Source of the DNA: Pseudooceanicola aestuarii
GTDB lineage: Bacteria > Pseudomonadota > Alphaproteobacteria > Rhodobacterales > Rhodobacteraceae
Length of the DNA stretch: 64,000 nucleotides
Assembly: GCF_010614805.1 (NCBI RefSeq)
Contig: NZ_JAAFZC010000001.1
Span: 1,280,001-1,344,000 of the forward strand
Direction: 5' to 3'
The translations under genes were made by a program, and so were the position numbers. Positions 63,225 to 64,000 of the stretch are shown in pieces; within the stretch, counting starts at the first letter, position 1; each line of letters begins with the position of its first letter. Below the pieces are notes generated by a model. The model was not told the origin of the DNA and did not search any database. It saw only the letters and a list, made by a program, of their open reading frames with translations.

Positions 63225-64000
63225 GCGATCCCGTGACAGATCCCGTCCCCACCGCCACCACTGCCAACGATGCCCGACGCGGGCTGCATCCGGCGCTGCG
63301 CTCCCGCAGCCTGGTGCTGGGCGCCGTGCTGAGCCTGATTTTCCTGGCAGCCGCGCTGATCAGCCTGGTCTGGGTGCCCTATGACATCACCCAGATGGAC
63401 ATCGCCAACAAGATCCAGTCGCCCACGGGCGCGCATCCGCTGGGCACCGATCACTTCGGTCGTGATATCCTGTCGATGATCATGGTGGGGGCGCGGACCT
63501 CCATCGCCGTGGCCGTGGTCGCGGTGGGCATCGGCATGGGGTTGGGCGTGCCGCTGGGCCTGTGGGCCGCCGCGCGGCGCGGATCGCTTCTGGACGAGGT
63601 GATCATGCGCGGCAACGATCTGGTCTTTGCTTTCCCCTCGCTGCTGATCGCGGTGATGATCACGGCCAGTTTCGGCGCTTCTGCCGTCAATGCGATCATC
63701 GCCATCGGCATCTTCAACATCCCTGTTTTCGCACGGCTGACGCGGTCCGGCGCGCTGTCGCTGTGGCAGCGTGATTTCGTGCTGGCCGCGCGGGTGGCGG
63801 GCAAGGGGGCGGCACGGATCTCGGCCGAACATATCCTGCCCAACGTGACCAACCTGCTGATCGTGCAAGGCACCATCCAGTTCTCCCTGGGCATCCTGGC
63901 AGAGGCGGGGCTGTCCTATGTCGGGCTGGGCGCGCAGCCGCCGACGCCCTCCTGGGGGCGGATGCTGGCCGACAGCCAGACGATGATTTCCTTTGCGCCG
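63221..64000 (+). CDS. Peptide-type ABC transporter permease (DppC-like), partial at right edge
   Basis: 260 residues are visible before the window ends; about 25-40 more would be expected. N-terminal cytosolic tail, first helix SLVLGAVLSLIFLAAALISLVW, then HPLGTDHFGRDILSMIMVGARTS (the DppC hallmark GTDxxGRD) and the EAA loop DFVLAARVAGKGAARISAEHILPNVTN. The ATG at 63221 overlaps the DppB-like stop. ATPase genes (DppD/F) probably lie beyond the edge. Confidence 0.92.
   Translation, partial: MSDPVTDPVPTATTANDARRGLHPALRSRSLVLGAVLSLIFLAAALISLVWVPYDITQMDIANKIQSPTGAHPLGTDHFGRDILSMIMVGARTSIAVAVVAVGIGMGLGVPLGLWAAARRGSLLDEVIMRGNDLVFAFPSLLIAVMITASFGASAVNAIIAIGIFNIPVFARLTRSGALSLWQRDFVLAARVAGKGAARISAEHILPNVTNLLIVQGTIQFSLGILAEAGLSYVGLGAQPPTPSWGRMLADSQTMISFAP

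Overview
The window looks like chromosomal DNA of a GC-rich alphaproteobacterium of the Rhodobacterales (Roseobacter/Rhodobacteraceae type). The evidence is the Rhodobacter-type porin, the DUF2125 and DUF3576 proteins, a CenR-like response regulator, a GTP cyclohydrolase II with a long N-terminal extension, an ectoine hydroxylase, and the order leuS-lptE-holA. I see no phage, insertion sequence, CRISPR array, rRNA or tRNA. Gene density is high and many neighbours overlap by ATGA.

Region by region. 1-10.7 kb: a DUF2125 protein cut by the left edge, an SDR plus a degenerate crotonase, a flavoprotein, the leuS-lptE-holA-GST block, a GT4 glycosyltransferase and a DUF3576 lipoprotein. 10.7-16.7 kb: a porin with an elaborate 3' UTR, the PLP protein YggS, a stand-alone ectoine hydroxylase, the ribA-L,D-transpeptidase pair, and a CenR-like regulator followed by a probable 3'-UTR small RNA. 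16.7-31 kb: mostly housekeeping genes (exonuclease III, CnoX, LON-domain protein, Trm112, SmpB, SseA, an aromatic-type aminotransferase, DapA, soluble lytic transglycosylase), two DMT exporters, and a split MnmC made of mnmD and a divergent FAD oxidoreductase.

31-55.4 kb is the most interesting part, a catabolic island for acyl-CoA or carboxylic-acid substrates. The minus-strand block at 31-38 kb encodes a thioesterase, an ACAD10/11-type phosphotransferase, a histidine phosphatase, a thiolase, a long SDR, a MaoC hydratase and two acyl-CoA dehydrogenases, only one of which keeps the catalytic Glu. It diverges from a branched-chain-type ABC importer and a MarR regulator. The block at 44-55 kb holds a DMT transporter, three AMP-forming acyl-CoA ligases, a quinone oxidoreductase, SDRs, an IclR regulator and an ACAD10/11-type dehydrogenase. 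The divergent promoter region at 53.3 kb carries four GCGGAAT half-sites in a symmetric array; a related site lies at 47.2 kb. I infer that the IclR protein controls both. The ACAD10/11-like kinase and dehydrogenase suggest a route for 4-hydroxyacyl-CoA breakdown.

55.5-64 kb: fructose-bisphosphatase and ribulose-phosphate epimerase, an unpaired PAS-LuxR regulator with a GAF/HWE-type histidine kinase, and an M20 peptidase followed by a peptide-type ABC importer that runs off the right edge.
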